A stretch of 64,000 nt of DNA from DATFQE01 sp963739085 (GTDB lineage: Bacteria; Actinomycetota; Thermoleophilia; Gaiellales; Gaiellaceae): positions 310,001 to 374,000 of the forward strand of contig CAVTZA010000007.1 in the NCBI GenBank assembly GCA_963739085.1, in the 5' to 3' direction. Positions 21,506-30,069 of this stretch are shown one piece after another. A program made the translations under genes and the position numbers. The notes below the pieces were generated by a model that ran no database searches, was not told the DNA's origin, and saw only the letters and a program-made list of their open reading frames with translations. Numbering within the stretch: the stretch's first letter is position 1; each line of letters starts with the position of its first letter.

Positions 21506-23394
21506 CCGCCGTCGAGCCTACCTCCAAGCCCGCAGAACAGAGCGCCGCGGCACCCTCGCCCTTCCCGCCGATCGCCGACTACGCGTTCCTCTCCAACTGC
21601 CACACGGGCGCGCTCATCGCCGAGGACGGAGCGATCGACTGGCTCTGTATCCCAAGCTTCGACTCGCCGAGCATCTTCGGCAGCCTGCTCGACCGCGAAG
21701 CCGGGTTCTTCCGCTTTGGCCCGTACGGCATCAACCATCCGACCGCGCGCGTCTACGTCGCCGGCACAAACGTCCTGGAGACGACCTGGAAGACGCCCAA
21801 CGGCTGGATCGTCGTCCGCGACGCACTGACGCTGGGGCCCTGGGACCACGAGGACGCGATCACGCCCCACACCCGGCCCCCGGCCGACGACGACGCCGAC
21901 CACATGCTCGTTCGGACGGTCGAGTGCCTGGAGGGCGACGTCGAGGTCGAGCTCATCTGTGAGCCCGCCTTCGACTACGGCCGCACGCCCGCCGAGTGGA
22001 CGATGGTCGACGGGCGTCACACGGTCGATGCCCAGGGAGCCGGCCAGACGTTCCGGCTGCAGTCGGACCTTCCGCTCGGCACGGAGGGCAACCGCGTGCG
22101 CGGCCGGCACATCCTCGCGGAAGGCGACCGCGCGTACTGCGCTCTCTCGTGGGCGGAGGACCTCAGGGTTCCCGCGGATCTCGAGGACGCGGAGAAGAGG
22201 ATCGCCGCGACGATTCGCTTCTGGCGCTCGTGGCTCCAGAGAGCGCGAATCCCGGATCACCGTTGGCGCGAGCCGGTCCAGCGCTCCGCACTCACGATCA
22301 AGGGCCTGACCTACATGCCCACGGGCGCGACCGTGGCGGCACTGACGACCTCGCTGCCCGAGACGCCCGGCGGCGAGCGCAACTGGGACTACCGCTACAC
22401 GTGGATCCGCGACACCACGTTCACCCTGCAGGCGCTGCACTGGCTGAACCTGAACTGGGAAGCGGACGAGTTCATGCAGTTCATCGCCGACATCGAGCCC
22501 ACCGAGGACGGCTCGCTGCAGATCATGTACGGGATCGACGGGCGTCGCGACCTGACAGAGACCACGCGCGACGACCTCACCGGCTATGCAGGCGCCCGGC
22601 CGGTGCGGATCGGCAACGGCGCCTTCGACCAGCGTCAGAACGACGTGTTCGGCGCGGCCCTGGACTCGATCCTGCTCCACACCCGTCAAAGCGAGCGTCT
22701 CCCACGGCGCCTCTGGCCGCTCGTCCAGACGCAGGCGGAATGCGCGACCCGGGTCTGGCGGGAGCCCGACCAGGGGATCTGGGAGGCCCGTGGGAAACCG
22801 CAGCACTACGTCTCCTCGAAGCTGATGTGCTGGGTGGCTCTCGATCGCGCCGCGCAACTCGCCGAGATCCGCGGCGACACCGAGGCGCAGGCGACGTGGC
22901 GGGCCACCGCGGACGAGATCCGCGCCGACATCCTCGAGCACGGAGTCGACAAGCGTGGCGTGTTGTGCCAGCACTACGACACCGATGCGCTCGACGCCTC
23001 CGCGCTCCTGGCGGCGATCTTCGGGTTCCTTCCCGGCGACGACGAGCGGCTCAAGGCAACGGTGAAGGCGATCGCCGAGGAGCTGACCGAGCACGGCTTC
23101 GTCCTGCGCTACAAGACCGACGAGACCGACGACGGCCTCTCCGGCAAGGAGGGGACGTTCCTGATCTGCTCGTTCTGGCTCGTCTCGGCACTCGCGATCG
23201 TCGGCGAGCTGCAGTCAGCCCGTGACCTGATGGAGCGGCTCCTGCGGATCGGGTCGCCTCTCGGGCTCTATGCCGAGGAGTTCGACGCCGACACCGGGCG
23301 GCACCTGGGCAACTTCCCGCAGGCCTTCTCGCACCTGGCGCTGCTGGAGGCCGCGGCGCGAATCATTGTCTCCGAGCTGTTGAAGGAGTACTGA
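21502..23394 (+). CDS. glycoside hydrolase family 15 protein (glucoamylase/trehalase type)
   Basis: 630 residues with an N-terminal beta domain (PFPPIADYAFLSNCHTGALI, DGAIDWLCIPSFDSPSIFG) and a C-terminal alpha/alpha-barrel. Motifs WDYRYTWIRDTTFTLQALHWL and GKEGTFLICSFWLVSALAIVGE carry the acidic residues expected of family 15. Actinobacterial relatives hydrolyse trehalose or alpha-glucans; the substrate cannot be told here. The ATG overlaps the zwf stop, and the product glucose would feed zwf after phosphorylation or the GMC enzyme encoded next. Confidence 0.88.
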   Translation: MTAVEPTSKPAEQSAAAPSPFPPIADYAFLSNCHTGALIAEDGAIDWLCIPSFDSPSIFGSLLDREAGFFRFGPYGINHPTARVYVAGTNVLETTWKTPNGWIVVRDALTLGPWDHEDAITPHTRPPADDDADHMLVRTVECLEGDVEVELICEPAFDYGRTPAEWTMVDGRHTVDAQGAGQTFRLQSDLPLGTEGNRVRGRHILAEGDRAYCALSWAEDLRVPADLEDAEKRIAATIRFWRSWLQRARIPDHRWREPVQRSALTIKGLTYMPTGATVAALTTSLPETPGGERNWDYRYTWIRDTTFTLQALHWLNLNWEADEFMQFIADIEPTEDGSLQIMYGIDGRRDLTETTRDDLTGYAGARPVRIGNGAFDQRQNDVFGAALDSILLHTRQSERLPRRLWPLVQTQAECATRVWREPDQGIWEARGKPQHYVSSKLMCWVALDRAAQLAEIRGDTEAQATWRATADEIRADILEHGVDKRGVLCQHYDTDALDASALLAAIFGFLPGDDERLKATVKAIAEELTEHGFVLRYKTDETDDGLSGKEGTFLICSFWLVSALAIVGELQSARDLMERLLRIGSPLGLYAEEFDADTGRHLGNFPQAFSHLALLEAAARIIVSELLKEY

Positions 23395-23396
23395 CG

Positions 23397-24971
23397 ATGG
23401 ACTCGTTCGACGTCATCATCATCGGAACCGGCGCCGGCGGCGGCACGCTCGCGCGGCACCTCGCACCCTCGGGCAAGCGCATCCTGCTCCTCGAGCGCGG
23501 CGACTGGCTCCCGCGCGAGTTGTCGAACTGGTCCGCACACGACGTCTTCGCCGACAACCGCTACGTCTCCGAGGACACGTGGTACGACGAGAGCGGCAAG
23601 ACCTTCCAGCCGCAGATCCACTACTTCGTCGGCGGCGCGACCAAGCTCTACGGCGCGGCGCTCTATCGCCTCCGCAAGGAGGACTTCGGCGAGCTCCAGC
23701 ATGCCGGGGGCGTCTCGCCCGCGTGGCCGATCGAGTACGACGAGATCGAGCCGTACTACACCCTCGCCGAGCAGCTCTACGAGGTCCGCGGCGCGCGCGG
23801 TGAGGACCCGACCGAGCCGCCGGCGAGCGCGCCGTACCCGTTCCCGGCGCTCTCGCACGAGCCGCGGATCCAGCAGCTCTCGGACGACCTCGAGGCGGCG
23901 GGCCACCGCCCGTTCCACGCGCCGTGCGGCGTCCGGCTGACCGAGACCAACCGGCCCTACAGCCACTGCATCCGCTGCACCACGTGCGACGGCTTCCCCT
24001 GCCTCGTCCACGCCAAGTCCGACGCCGAAGTCCTCGGCGTGCGGCCGGCGCTCGAGCATCCGAACGTGACGCTGCTGACGAACGCGAGGGTGGTCAAGCT
24101 CGAGACGAACGGGTCGGGGAACGAGGTCTCGGCGGTCGTCGTCGAGGTGGACGGCAAGACCGAGGGCTTCGCGGCCGACATCGTGGTCGCAGCCTGCGGC
24201 GCGGCCAACACGGCCAAGCTGCTGCTCGCGTCGGCCAACGATCAGCACCCGAACGGCCTCGCCAACGGTTCCGACCAGGTCGGCCGCAACTACATGTTCC
24301 ACGACTCGCTCGCCGTGCTCGCGCTCTCGCAGGAGGAGAACCCGACCGTGTTCCAGAAGACGCTCGGGCTGAACGACTTCTACTTCGGCGCCGACGACTT
24401 CGAGTTCCCGCTCGGGAACATCCAGATGGTCGGGAAGTCGTCGTCGCAGATGTACCGCGGCGAGAAGCCCGGTCAGACGAAGCTCGCGCCCGAGTGGACG
24501 CTCGAGAAGGTGGCGAAGCACGCCATCGACTTCTGGCTCTCGACCGAGGACCTGCCGAGCCCCGACAACCGGGTCACGCTCGCGCCCGACGGCAACGTCC
24601 GCCTCACCTACTCGGAGACGAACGCTGAGGCGCGGAAGCGGCTCTACGAGAAGCTGAGGTCGCTGCTGCCGAAGCTGAACATGAACGAGGGTCACCTCTT
24701 CCACCGCTTTGCCTACATGAAGAACGAGATCCCGGTCGCCGGGGTCGCCCACCAGGCGGGCACGTGCCGCTTCGGGTCCGACCCCGCGTCGTCGGCGCTG
24801 AACACCGACTGCCGGGCCCATGAGGTCGACAACCTCTACGTCGTCGACACGAGCATCTTCCCGAGCATCGGCGCCGTGAACCCGGCGCTGACGGCGATGG
24901 CGAACTCCCTCCGCGTGGGCGATCACCTGCTCGAGCGGATGGGCGTGCGCCAGCTCGCCGCGACCGCCTGA
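23397..24971 (+). CDS. GMC-family flavin oxidoreductase with extra cysteine cluster
   Basis: 524 residues with an N-terminal FAD-binding motif (VIIIGTGAGGGTLARHLAPSGKRILLLERG) and the GMC C-terminal histidine-containing part (GVAHQAGTCRFG and DTSIFPSIGAVNPALTAMANS). A segment at about residues 185-205 (HCIRCTTCDGFPC) has four cysteines spaced like a redox or metal site, unusual for classical GMC oxidases; it is seen in relatives that pass electrons to a cytochrome or quinone. The substrate is probably a sugar or polyol by context. Translation starts 2 bp after the GH15 stop. Confidence 0.85.
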   Translation: MDSFDVIIIGTGAGGGTLARHLAPSGKRILLLERGDWLPRELSNWSAHDVFADNRYVSEDTWYDESGKTFQPQIHYFVGGATKLYGAALYRLRKEDFGELQHAGGVSPAWPIEYDEIEPYYTLAEQLYEVRGARGEDPTEPPASAPYPFPALSHEPRIQQLSDDLEAAGHRPFHAPCGVRLTETNRPYSHCIRCTTCDGFPCLVHAKSDAEVLGVRPALEHPNVTLLTNARVVKLETNGSGNEVSAVVVEVDGKTEGFAADIVVAACGAANTAKLLLASANDQHPNGLANGSDQVGRNYMFHDSLAVLALSQEENPTVFQKTLGLNDFYFGADDFEFPLGNIQMVGKSSSQMYRGEKPGQTKLAPEWTLEKVAKHAIDFWLSTEDLPSPDNRVTLAPDGNVRLTYSETNAEARKRLYEKLRSLLPKLNMNEGHLFHRFAYMKNEIPVAGVAHQAGTCRFGSDPASSALNTDCRAHEVDNLYVVDTSIFPSIGAVNPALTAMANSLRVGDHLLERMGVRQLAATA

Positions 24972-24975
24972 GACG

Positions 24976-25896
24976 CTGATCGCTCCATCCGGCAAGCAGT
25001 TCGAGCTGGCCCATGGCGACCAGCGTGCGGTCGTCGTCGAGGTCGGCGGCGGGCTCCGGTCCTACTCGGCCGGAGGACGCGAGGTCCTGGACGGCTACGG
25101 GGCCGAGGAAATGTGCGCCTCGGGTCGGGGTCAGGTGCTCATCCCGTGGCCGAACCGCATCGCGGACGGGCGTTACGAGTTCGGCGACATGCAGCACCAG
25201 CTGCCGCTGAACGAGGCGGAACGTGGGAACGCGATCCACGGCCTCGTGCGCTGGTCGGCGTGGACCGTCACCGAGCATGAGACGAGCCGCGTGACGATGG
25301 AGCACCAGCTTCACCCCCAGCCCGGCTACCCGTTCGCGCTCGCCCTGCAGCATCGACTACGAGCTTTCAGGCTGCCGGGCTGAGCGTGCGAACGACGGCT
25401 ACCAATGTCGGGCCGGATGCTTGTCCTTATCGGAGCCGGCGCGCACCCTACTTGACAGTCGGGACGGAGACCGTGGACTCGGTGGTGCTGCAGGCGCCGG
25501 GTCGAACCATGCTGCAATCCGACGAGCGTGGCATTCCCACTGGGAGCGATGCGGTCGAGGGCGAGCGAGCACGACTATCGGCTGCCCCGCGCAATGGGCT
25601 CGACCAGGCTCGACCATTGCTTCACCGACCTCGAGCGCGACGAGGACGGCCTCGCCCGCGTCGTGCTCCACGATCGCGAGAGCGAGTCCGGGCTGACGCT
25701 CTGGATGGACGACGCCTACGGATACCTGATGCTGTTCACCGGCGACCCGCTTCCCGACGTCGCGCGTCGCAGCCTCGCCGTCGAGCCGATGACCTGTCCA
25801 CCGAACGCCTTTCGCACGGGCGAGGGTCTGATCCGACTGGAGCCCGGCGACTCGTTCACGGGCAGCTGGGGGTTGACGCCCGCGACCGCTCGGTGA
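24976..25896 (+). CDS. galM: aldose 1-epimerase-like protein (several frame breaks)
   Basis: Aldose 1-epimerase (mutarotase) fold. In the first frame LRSYSAGGREVLDGYG, QVLIPWPNRIADGRYEF and NAIHGLVRWSAWTV are clear family stretches. Later frames add RTTATNVGPDACPY and HDYRLPRAMGSTRLDHCFTDLERD. Breaks at about 25348, 25370, 25440 and 25560 need repair; three fit loss of two bases and one is a compensated pair. The repaired length is about 308 residues. No ATG, GTG or TTG lies at the N-terminus; the frame is open from the GMC stop and the first codons are uncertain. It belongs to the zwf operon. Confidence 0.7.
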
Positions 25897-27122
25897 GCGG
25901 ACTGGCGCTCTTCGCGGCCGAGGCGCCTCTACCCGATGCCGGCTCGCTGGTACTGGTCCTCGCCGCCGCGAGTGCGGGCGCGATTCTGTCCAGGCTGTCG
26001 CGGCGGATCGTCCTGCCCACCGTCGTGCTGGAGATCGTGCTCGGGATCCTCATCGGCCCCGAAGGGCTGGACCTCGCCCAGGTTGACACCCACATCGACT
26101 TCCTTGCCAACCTCGGCCTCGTCTTCCTGTTCTTCTTCGCCGGCCTCGAGCTGGTCGAACACCATGTGGCGCGCCGATCGCTCGTGCGCGGAACGATCGG
26201 CTGGGCGATCTCACTGGCGCTCGGCATCCTGATCGCACTAGCGCTGCACGAGGCCGGTCTCGACGCCGAGTCCTGGTTGCTCGGCGTGGCGCTGAGCACG
26301 ACCGCGCTCGGAACGCTCGTCCCGATCCTCGCGGACGCGGGCCTGCTGCCCACGCCCTTGGGCTCGGCCGTGCTCGGCACGGGCGTGGCGGGCGAGTTCT
26401 GGCCGATCGTCGTAATCTCGATCTTCCTCACAGGCGCGTACGGCGCCGTCACCGAGACGCTGCTCCTCGTCGGCTTCGGCGCCGTCGTGCTCGTCGCGGC
26501 GGCGGCTGCGCTCCGAGCGCGCCCGCCGCGCGTGGTCCAGATCCTCCAGCAGACCGTGCACACCACGGGCCAGGCTGCGGTGCGCCTCTCCGTCCTCAGC
26601 CTGGCGGCGCTCGTCTTCCTTGCTATCGAGGTCGGCTTCGACTTCGTTCTCGGCGCGTTCGCCGGGGGCCTCGTCGTGGGTCTGGCACTGAACTCCCCCG
26701 AGGCGGCACCAGTGCGCATGCGGTTGGAGGGCGTCGGGTTCGGGTTCCTCATACCGATCTACTTCGTGGTCACGGGCATGAACTTCGACCTCGACAGCCT
26801 GCTGAGTCCGACCGGCCTTGGACTCGCGGCGCTCTTCCTCACGCTCTTCGTCGTCGTTCGCGGCACCTCCGCCCTGCTCTGGTTCCGCGAGCTTGGCCCA
26901 CGGCCGACGCTCAGCCTCGCTCTCTGCGCCGCTACCGGCCTGCCGCTGATCGTGGCGATCGTGGGGATCGGCACCGACCGCGGCGCAATCGCCGACGACG
27001 TCGGTACCTCGCTGATCGGCGCCGGCATGATCTCCGTGCTCGTCCTGCCCCTGCTGGCGACCGCGATCGCGAGCCGGGAATCATCCGGCCTGGGTGATGT
27101 TGAGTCGACCTCGCCTGCCTAG
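25893..27122 (+). CDS. CPA2-family cation:proton antiporter
   Basis: 409 residues with about 12 hydrophobic helices, matching the Na+/H+ exchanger domain of monovalent cation/proton antiporter family 2 (KefB/RosB-like). Visible blocks are IVLPTVVLEIVLGILIGPEGLDLA, LVFLFFFAGLELVEHHVARR, LSTTALGTLVPILADAGLL and a late VTGMNFDLDSL. There is no C-terminal TrkA domain. The GTG overlaps the galM stop (GTGA). A palindrome (site 7) lies inside its last codons, which hints that the true 3' end was altered by rearrangement. Confidence 0.85.
   Translation: MSGLALFAAEAPLPDAGSLVLVLAAASAGAILSRLSRRIVLPTVVLEIVLGILIGPEGLDLAQVDTHIDFLANLGLVFLFFFAGLELVEHHVARRSLVRGTIGWAISLALGILIALALHEAGLDAESWLLGVALSTTALGTLVPILADAGLLPTPLGSAVLGTGVAGEFWPIVVISIFLTGAYGAVTETLLLVGFGAVVLVAAAAALRARPPRVVQILQQTVHTTGQAAVRLSVLSLAALVFLAIEVGFDFVLGAFAGGLVVGLALNSPEAAPVRMRLEGVGFGFLIPIYFVVTGMNFDLDSLLSPTGLGLAALFLTLFVVVRGTSALLWFRELGPRPTLSLALCAATGLPLIVAIVGIGTDRGAIADDVGTSLIGAGMISVLVLPLLATAIASRESSGLGDVESTSPA
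27081..27097. promoter_or_regulatory. palindromic operator candidate, site 7
   Basis: TCATCC-GGCCT-GGGTGA. It lies within the 3' end of the antiporter gene and about 74 bp before the first recognisable codon of the ndh remnant at 27171. The intact ndh has the same palindrome at a similar distance (site 8). Confidence 0.5.
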
Positions 27123-27170
27123 GTTGGAGGCCGCAGGTGGGACATATCGAGTGAAGTCCAGACCCAGTGC

Positions 27171-27343
27171 CCACGCGTCCTGACCCTCGGCGCCGGCTTT
27201 CGCCGGGTTCGGCGCCGCACCAAGGCTGAAGAAGGCGGACGTCGACGTTGTCCTGGTCGACAAGCACGACTACCCACCTTCCAACCGCTCTCGCGCCTGG
27301 TCGCGCGCCTCGATCTCAGGCGCTGCGGTCGGCCGACCCTCTC
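27171..27343 (+). pseudogene. N-terminal remnant of a second type II NADH dehydrogenase gene
   Basis: Plus-strand translation in shifted frames gives PRVLTLGAGF, AGFGAAPRLKKADVDVVLV, DKHDY and then TFQPLSRLVARLDLRRCGRP. These match residues 12-71 of the intact ndh on the other strand (PRVLVLGGGFAGIGAAQKL, DVDVVLVDKHDY, TFQPLLYQVATGLLERSAVGHP), with at least two frame changes. No start or body survives. It stops directly against the 3' end of the intact gene, and the matching C-terminal remnant lies at 29888-30069. Confidence 0.75.
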
Positions 27344-28621
27344 CTAGCGCTCGACCCTGATCCGGGCCGAGCGCTCGTGCGTGAGTCCCGCCCCGGCCCA
27401 GTTGACCACGGCCTTGGCGCGATCCTCGTTGGTCGGAAGCAGCGCGAGATGCACCGTGCCCCAGGCCAGCTGGGCCTTCTTGCCCTTCATCGTCTTGCCG
27501 CCGAGCATCTGCACCACGGCCGCGCCACGACCGATCGCCGCCATCGTGCCCTTGTCCCGGTACTTGAACGGCTTCGTCTCTTTGCCGGCGACGTGCCGCG
27601 CGATCGTGTCTCCCGCGTGCTCGCCCGACTGCAGCGCGACGGAGCCGAGCTGCGGGAGCACCTGCTGCGTCTTCGTGTCGGTGATCGCGGCGATGTCGCC
27701 CACGGCGTACACCTCCGGGTGCGAGGCGATCCGCAGCTCTTCGTCCACGCCGATCCGGTTGCCCCGTTCGAGGTCGAGGCCGAGGGAGCGGATGAGCTCG
27801 TTGCCCTGCAGGCCCGCGCCCCAGACGAGCGTGTGCGCCGGGAGGACGGTTCCCGACTTGAGCGTGACCCGTTCAGGCGCGATCGACTCGACCACCTCAC
27901 CCGTCGTGACCTCGACGCCGCGCTTCTCGAGCGCCTCGACCGTGTAGGCGCGGAGGTTTTCCTTGAACATCGCGAAGATGTCCGGAGAGGCTTCGACAAG
28001 CGTGATCCTGGCCTGCTGCGACTGCACGTCCGGGTAGTCCTTGCGGAAGACACCGGTGTAGAGCTCGGCCATCGCGCCCGCTGTCTCGACGCCGGTCGGG
28101 CCGCCGCCGACGACGACGACGTTCAGCGCTCCGTCCTCGATGAGGCTCGGTTTGCGGTCGGCCGACTCCCACCGCTCCAGAATGTGATCCTTGAGGCGCA
28201 CTGCGTCGGACAATGTGTAGAGAGGGAACGCGTGCTCGGCCGCCCCTTCCACGCCGAAGAAGTTCACCTCGGCGCCAAGCGCGAGCACGAGGTAGTCGTA
28301 GCTCAGCGGCTCGAGCTCCGAAAAGCTGACCTCGCGCGCATCGAGGTCGATGGCCGTCACCTCGTCCTGGCGGATCCGGACGTTGTCCTGCTTGTGAAAG
28401 AGGTCGCGAATCGGGTGTCCGACTGCGGACCGCTCGAGCAGCCCGGTCGCGACCTGGTACAGGAGCGGCTGGAAGGTGTGGTAGTCGTGCTTGTCGACGA
28501 GCACGACGTCGACGTCGCTCTTCGCGAGTTTCTGGGCGGCGCCGATGCCGGCAAAGCCGCCGCCCAGGACGAGGACGCGGGGACGGCTGCCGTTCGTGTC
28601 AGGTCGAGCGCTCAGAGCCAC
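27344..28621 (-). CDS. ndh: type II NADH:quinone oxidoreductase
   Basis: 425 residues, non-proton-pumping NADH dehydrogenase that passes electrons from NADH through FAD to the quinone pool at the inner membrane face. It shows the FAD dinucleotide motif VLVLGGGFAGIGAAQKL, the NAD motif VVVVGGGPTGVETAGAMAEL, the VWGAGLQG block, and VYAVGDIAAI. It is transcribed leftward, with a palindromic site 31 bp before its start. It would supply quinol to the cytochrome bd oxidase encoded at 31396-33850. The frame is intact. Confidence 0.92.
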   Translation of the reverse strand: MALSARPDTNGSRPRVLVLGGGFAGIGAAQKLAKSDVDVVLVDKHDYHTFQPLLYQVATGLLERSAVGHPIRDLFHKQDNVRIRQDEVTAIDLDAREVSFSELEPLSYDYLVLALGAEVNFFGVEGAAEHAFPLYTLSDAVRLKDHILERWESADRKPSLIEDGALNVVVVGGGPTGVETAGAMAELYTGVFRKDYPDVQSQQARITLVEASPDIFAMFKENLRAYTVEALEKRGVEVTTGEVVESIAPERVTLKSGTVLPAHTLVWGAGLQGNELIRSLGLDLERGNRIGVDEELRIASHPEVYAVGDIAAITDTKTQQVLPQLGSVALQSGEHAGDTIARHVAGKETKPFKYRDKGTMAAIGRGAAVVQMLGGKTMKGKKAQLAWGTVHLALLPTNEDRAKAVVNWAGAGLTHERSARIRVER

Positions 28622-28652
28622 ACGAGCGTATAGCCCAGCGGCCTCTTCGGAA

Positions 28653-28669
28653 TCATCCCGAGCGGGTGA
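28653..28669. promoter_or_regulatory. palindromic operator candidate, site 8
   Basis: TCATCC-CGAGC-GGGTGA, 31 bp upstream of the ndh start on the minus strand. Confidence 0.6.
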
Positions 28670-28707
28670 AACCGGCCGAGCGCTCAGGCGCCCGCATTAC
28701 GTGCCGT

Positions 28708-28724
28708 TCATCCCCTTCGGACGA
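28708..28724. promoter_or_regulatory. palindromic operator candidate, site 9
   Basis: TCATCC-CCTTC-GGACGA. The nearest starts are ndh on the minus strand (86 bp) and the DMT gene on the plus strand (264 bp). It lies 38 bp from site 8, so ndh may have a double operator, as zwf/DUF2254 do. Confidence 0.5.
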
Positions 28725-28976
28725 TCTGCCTCGAGACCACCACGTCGGCTGCGACAACGCTCGGGGACGCGCTAATTGCCGGTCTCGCGGCGCCGTCATT
28801 CCAACCAGCCAACACCCCGGCCATGCGCGCAAACAATCGAAGCGACTCCTGCGTCGTTGTGCGCTCGCCAACCGCCGCCATCGAGCGGCGCGACCGGCTC
28901 GGCGACCTCATCCACGAGCACAGCCTCCCGCGTGAAACCGAGTTCGCGCACCCTTCGCAGTAGCCGACCCACACCG
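28725..28976. other. intergenic stretch without convincing gene
   Basis: Together with sites 8 and 9 this is a 367-bp gap. It holds a 46-codon frame (28823-28963, plus) ending DRLGDLIHEHSLPRETEFAH. That tail faintly recalls the C-termini of some actinobacterial integrase-core transposases, but it is too short to call. No other supported feature was found. Confidence 0.3.
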
Positions 28977-28982
28977 TAGTGT
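28977..28982 (+). promoter_or_regulatory. -10 element of a leaderless promoter (TAGTGT)
   Basis: TAGTGT ends 6 bp before the GTG at 28989, and there is no ribosome binding site. This spacing supports GTG 28989 as the start and a leaderless mRNA. Confidence 0.4.
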
Positions 28983-28988
28983 TCGCGC

Positions 28989-29876
28989 GTGGCTGCAGGT
29001 CTCGCGCTCGTTGCGGCGTTCCTCTTCGCGCTGGCGGCGACGCTCCAGCAAAAGGGGGCGTTGAACCTCCCGACGATCTCGCTGGCCGACCCGATGTCGC
29101 TCGTGCGCCTGGCGGGCCAGACGACGTGGCTGATCGGCACGCTCGCGCTGTTCACGGGGTACCTGTTCCAGGCCGGCGCGCTCGACCGCGGCCGTCTGTC
29201 GATCATCCAGCCGCTGCTCGTCACGACGGTCGTGTTCGCGCTGCCGCTCGGCTACTTCATGACGAGGCAGCACGTGGGTCGCCGAGAGGTGATCGGCGCG
29301 GTCGCCATCATCATCGGGCTCGGCTTGTTCGTGTACTTCGGCGACCCGGCCGGGGGGAACGAGAACGCGTCCAACTCACAGTGGGCGATCGCGATCGGCC
29401 TGCTCTCCGTGCTCTCCGTCCTGATCCTCGTCTTCGGTAGCGGCGGCCCTCTCGCGATGAAGGCGGCCGTGTACGGCACAGTCGCGGGAGTCCTCTTCGG
29501 GCTCTCGTCTGCGCTGACGAAGCCCACGCTCAACTACCTCCACGAGAGCGTGGGGACGATGCTCTCCCATTGGGAGTGCTACGCGCTCGCGGTTGCCGGC
29601 GTGCTCGGGTTCGTGTTGCAGCAGGTGTCACTCGGAACGGGTCGTCTCGCGCCCTCCGTTGCCACGGTCTCGGTCGCCAACCCCCTCGTCGGGATCCTGA
29701 TCGGGATCCTCCTGCTCGACGAGCGTCTCAGCCGCCCGGGCTGGCATATCCTGCTCGCAGTGGTCGGCCTCGGCCTCGCGCTCGTCGGCGCGGTTGTCAT
29801 CTCGCTCGCGCGTGGGGCCACCGGTGAACAGGAAGCCGCCGCGGACGCGCCGGACCGGTCTGTCGCCACCGCGTAG
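28989..29876 (+). CDS. DMT-superfamily (EamA-like) membrane permease
   Basis: 295 residues, about nine to ten hydrophobic helices, with two EamA-like halves (AAGLALVAAFLFALAATLQQK and, later, GVLGFVLQQVSLGTGRLAPS, VANPLVGILIGILLLDERLS). Relatives named DMT family transporter (NIPA-like) may carry Mg2+ or small metabolites; the substrate is unknown. It lies between the intact ndh and the C-terminal ndh remnant, so it may have been brought in by the same rearrangement. Confidence 0.75.
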   Translation: MAAGLALVAAFLFALAATLQQKGALNLPTISLADPMSLVRLAGQTTWLIGTLALFTGYLFQAGALDRGRLSIIQPLLVTTVVFALPLGYFMTRQHVGRREVIGAVAIIIGLGLFVYFGDPAGGNENASNSQWAIAIGLLSVLSVLILVFGSGGPLAMKAAVYGTVAGVLFGLSSALTKPTLNYLHESVGTMLSHWECYALAVAGVLGFVLQQVSLGTGRLAPSVATVSVANPLVGILIGILLLDERLSRPGWHILLAVVGLGLALVGAVVISLARGATGEQEAAADAPDRSVATA

Positions 29877-29887
29877 CTGAGGCCTGG

Positions 29888-30069
29888 GTTTTCCGCGGTC
29901 GTGCAACTCCCGGTGGCCAGACGCTCCACGGCGAGCTCGCCTGGCTCGCCTCGGGGAGCGTGCACCTCGCGCTCCTCTCGACCGGCGAGATCGCGCCAAG
30001 GCGATCGTCGACTGGACCTGGGCCGGGCTCACTCACAAGCGCGGGGCCCGGATCACCGTCGAGGGCTAG
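29888..30069 (+). pseudogene. C-terminal remnant of a second type II NADH dehydrogenase gene
   Basis: The plus strand encodes AVVQ, then GGQTLHGELAWLASGSVHLALLSTGE, and in another frame DRAKAIVDWTWAGLTHKRGARITVEG before a stop at 30067-30069. This parallels the last 60 residues of the intact ndh (AVVQMLGGKTMKGKKAQLAWGTVHLALL, DRAKAVVNWAGAGLTHERSARIRVE). Frame breaks and the missing centre make it a pseudogene. Together with the N-terminal remnant at 27171-27343 it brackets the intact ndh and the DMT gene. Confidence 0.75.

Noticed and set aside
28823..28963. 46-codon frame ending DRLGDLIHEHSLPRE, faintly like a transposase tail
   Set aside because: Too short, no DDE motif and no inverted repeats nearby; the resemblance rests on a few residues. 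It could be leftover of the event that split ndh.
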